A stretch of 64,000 nt of DNA, taken from Paenibacillus glacialis. GTDB taxonomy: Bacteria; Bacillota; Bacilli; Paenibacillales; Paenibacillaceae. Position numbers and translations under genes: made by a program. The notes under the pieces are model-generated. The model saw nothing but the letters and a program-made list of their open reading frames with translations. It was not told where the DNA came from and did not search any database. Numbering within the stretch: the first letter of the stretch is position 1; the number at the start of each line of letters is the position of its first letter. The stretch spans positions 24,864 through 88,863 of the forward strand of contig NZ_LVJH01000039.1 in NCBI RefSeq assembly GCF_001637205.1, read 5' to 3'. Shown here piece by piece: positions 62,940 to 64,000 of the stretch.

Positions 62940-63983
62940 TTGGTAATGGGCAGTAGTACCATAGAGAAAACAATGCTGACAAGTTTTCTGATTGGGGGGT
63001 TCTGGGATAGATGGATTGCAAACGGTATCCCAGAAACAACGGTATACGAGCTGCGTCAGCGGGTGAATAGTCTTGAGGACTGGATTCGAATTCTACAAAA
63101 GCATGCGGATGTTTACGAGCAACGTGCAGTTTGTAACCTTAATCAACATCTAGTTGAAGAAGCAGAGAATTTTTACCGACTTGCAGGTATGCACTATAAC
63201 CTCATTCAGTGGATGTTTCCCGAAACAGGCGATCAGAAGCGAGGATGGTATCAACGATGTAAAGATATGCATGAGCAAGCAGATCGGCTTGTGAAAGATG
63301 AGATCATGAACGTTACCATTCAAGTAGAAGGCAACAATTGTTATGGAAGAATACGTGTCTCTGAAAGGCTTAAAGGTTGTGTCATTATTATCAATCCTAT
63401 CGATTCCTCGAAGGAGGAGTTAGTTAAGTATGAAGGTTATTTCGCAGGAATGGGTTTCGTCACGGTGAGTTTTGATGGACCAGGACAAGGTGAGACCTAT
63501 GCCTTTAATCAATATAAAGCAACGCGTCAAAGATGGGACCTCTTTGTGGACGCAGTGATTGATTTCACTGCATTACAATTTCCGGGGCTCCATCTCTATT
63601 TGTTCGGAACATGTTTAGGTGGGGCCTGGACCATCCAAGGAAGTAGTCACCCTAAGGTGTGCAGAACCGTGTCGGTAAGTCCTGTAATAGATGGCGATAC
63701 CAGAGTGCCTGACTATTTTCAGGAACGGTTGTTGAGTATAATAGACGACTCCAAGAGTGGTCTTCTATTAAGAATGGAAAGCTTTGATTATGTATGTCCG
63801 ATTCTCTTAGTGCATGGTAGGAAGGACACCATAGTTCAGGGTGATTATATATACGATTTATATACCAAACTCCCCATGGATAAGAGACTTATCCAATATG
63901 TAGATGAAGGGCACGGCTGCAATTATAAAATAGATGCAATTCTGAAGGCTGCTGGGGATTGGTATCTTAGTGATACTAGGTAA
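62940..63983 (+). CDS. Alpha/beta hydrolase with Cys nucleophile (FrsA / pseudooxynicotine-hydrolase-like layout)
   Basis: 347 residues from TTG with GGGAGG 7 bases upstream; ATG 62946 is 13 bases from it. A helical N-terminal region (about 1-125) precedes an alpha/beta hydrolase domain. The nucleophile elbow is LFGTCLGGAW, so Cys225 replaces the usual Ser, as in dienelactone hydrolases. Asp296 (HGRKDTIV) and His325 (DEGHGCNY) complete the triad. SFDGPGQGET supplies the oxyanion region. It is 29 bases after cheB in the same direction and probably co-transcribed; a chemotaxis role is not known. Confidence 0.8.
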   Translation: MVMGSSTIEKTMLTSFLIGGFWDRWIANGIPETTVYELRQRVNSLEDWIRILQKHADVYEQRAVCNLNQHLVEEAENFYRLAGMHYNLIQWMFPETGDQKRGWYQRCKDMHEQADRLVKDEIMNVTIQVEGNNCYGRIRVSERLKGCVIIINPIDSSKEELVKYEGYFAGMGFVTVSFDGPGQGETYAFNQYKATRQRWDLFVDAVIDFTALQFPGLHLYLFGTCLGGAWTIQGSSHPKVCRTVSVSPVIDGDTRVPDYFQERLLSIIDDSKSGLLLRMESFDYVCPILLVHGRKDTIVQGDYIYDLYTKLPMDKRLIQYVDEGHGCNYKIDAILKAAGDWYLSDTR

Positions 63984-64000
63984 CCCGTAACCCGTAACCC
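63980..64000 (+). repeat. Three exact tandem copies of GTAACCC
   Basis: A 7-base unit repeated three times, beginning in the last codon and stop of the hydrolase gene and running to the window edge, so the true copy number is unknown. Confidence 0.85.

Overview
This looks like a chromosomal segment of a low-to-moderate GC, spore-former-type Firmicute, most likely Paenibacillus or a close relative. This is an inference from gene content. The window has a copper-amine-oxidase stalk domain joined to NlpC/P60, a Btr-type AraC/substrate-binding fusion, a bacterial nitric oxide synthase, a ComA-like response regulator, AAGGAGG-type ribosome binding sites and many TTG/GTG starts. No rRNA, tRNA, CRISPR array or intact insertion sequence was seen.

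Region 1 (1-9000) is mixed housekeeping and stress genes: the tail of a ring-cleaving dioxygenase, a TetR regulator facing an MFS transporter across a 24-bp perfect palindrome, a wall hydrolase, Ada, a cysteine-rich pentapeptide-repeat protein, a membrane-anchored serine hydrolase and a MerR regulator.

Region 2 (about 9650-28130) is an iron-acquisition island. It holds an ATPase, two FecCD permeases, three intact siderophore-binding lipoproteins plus one broken one, a pair of exporter-fold ABC half-transporters with an MFS partner and an AraC regulator (the order of the Yersinia YbtPQ-YbtX/YbtA set), another ABC half-transporter, a Btr-like sensor-regulator and an IruO/YcgT-like reductase. 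Seven Fur-box-like sequences (13-14 of 15 matches to TGATAATNATTATCA, counted by eye) precede its transcription units. No siderophore biosynthesis gene is present, so uptake of foreign siderophores is the simplest reading.

Region 3 (28200-34230) holds an orphan sensor kinase beside the tail of a destroyed WYL regulator, a DinB protein, nitric oxide synthase, a YhhN protein and a nitronate-monooxygenase-like enzyme.

Region 4 (34227-44340) is a minus-strand mannoside operon (binding protein, two permeases, a DUF1861/MTP-like protein, a GH130 phosphorylase, a GH2 beta-mannosidase and a zinc dehydrogenase) with a divergent LacI regulator. The spacer carries promoters, a cre-like site and two copies of ATAACGTTAC.

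Region 5 (44500-51200) has a WYL regulator with a GyrI-like protein, an MFS exporter, a small GIY-YIG protein, a GlcNAc-type PTS operon (IIA, IICB) behind a promoter, a cre-like site and a RAT-type antiterminator/terminator pair, and a histidine phosphatase.

Region 6 (51539-64000) is signalling: a soluble six-PAS histidine kinase with a ComA-like regulator, then two chemoreceptors, CheW, CheA, CheB and a C-terminal alpha/beta hydrolase with a cysteine nucleophile. The window ends in three exact GTAACCC repeats.
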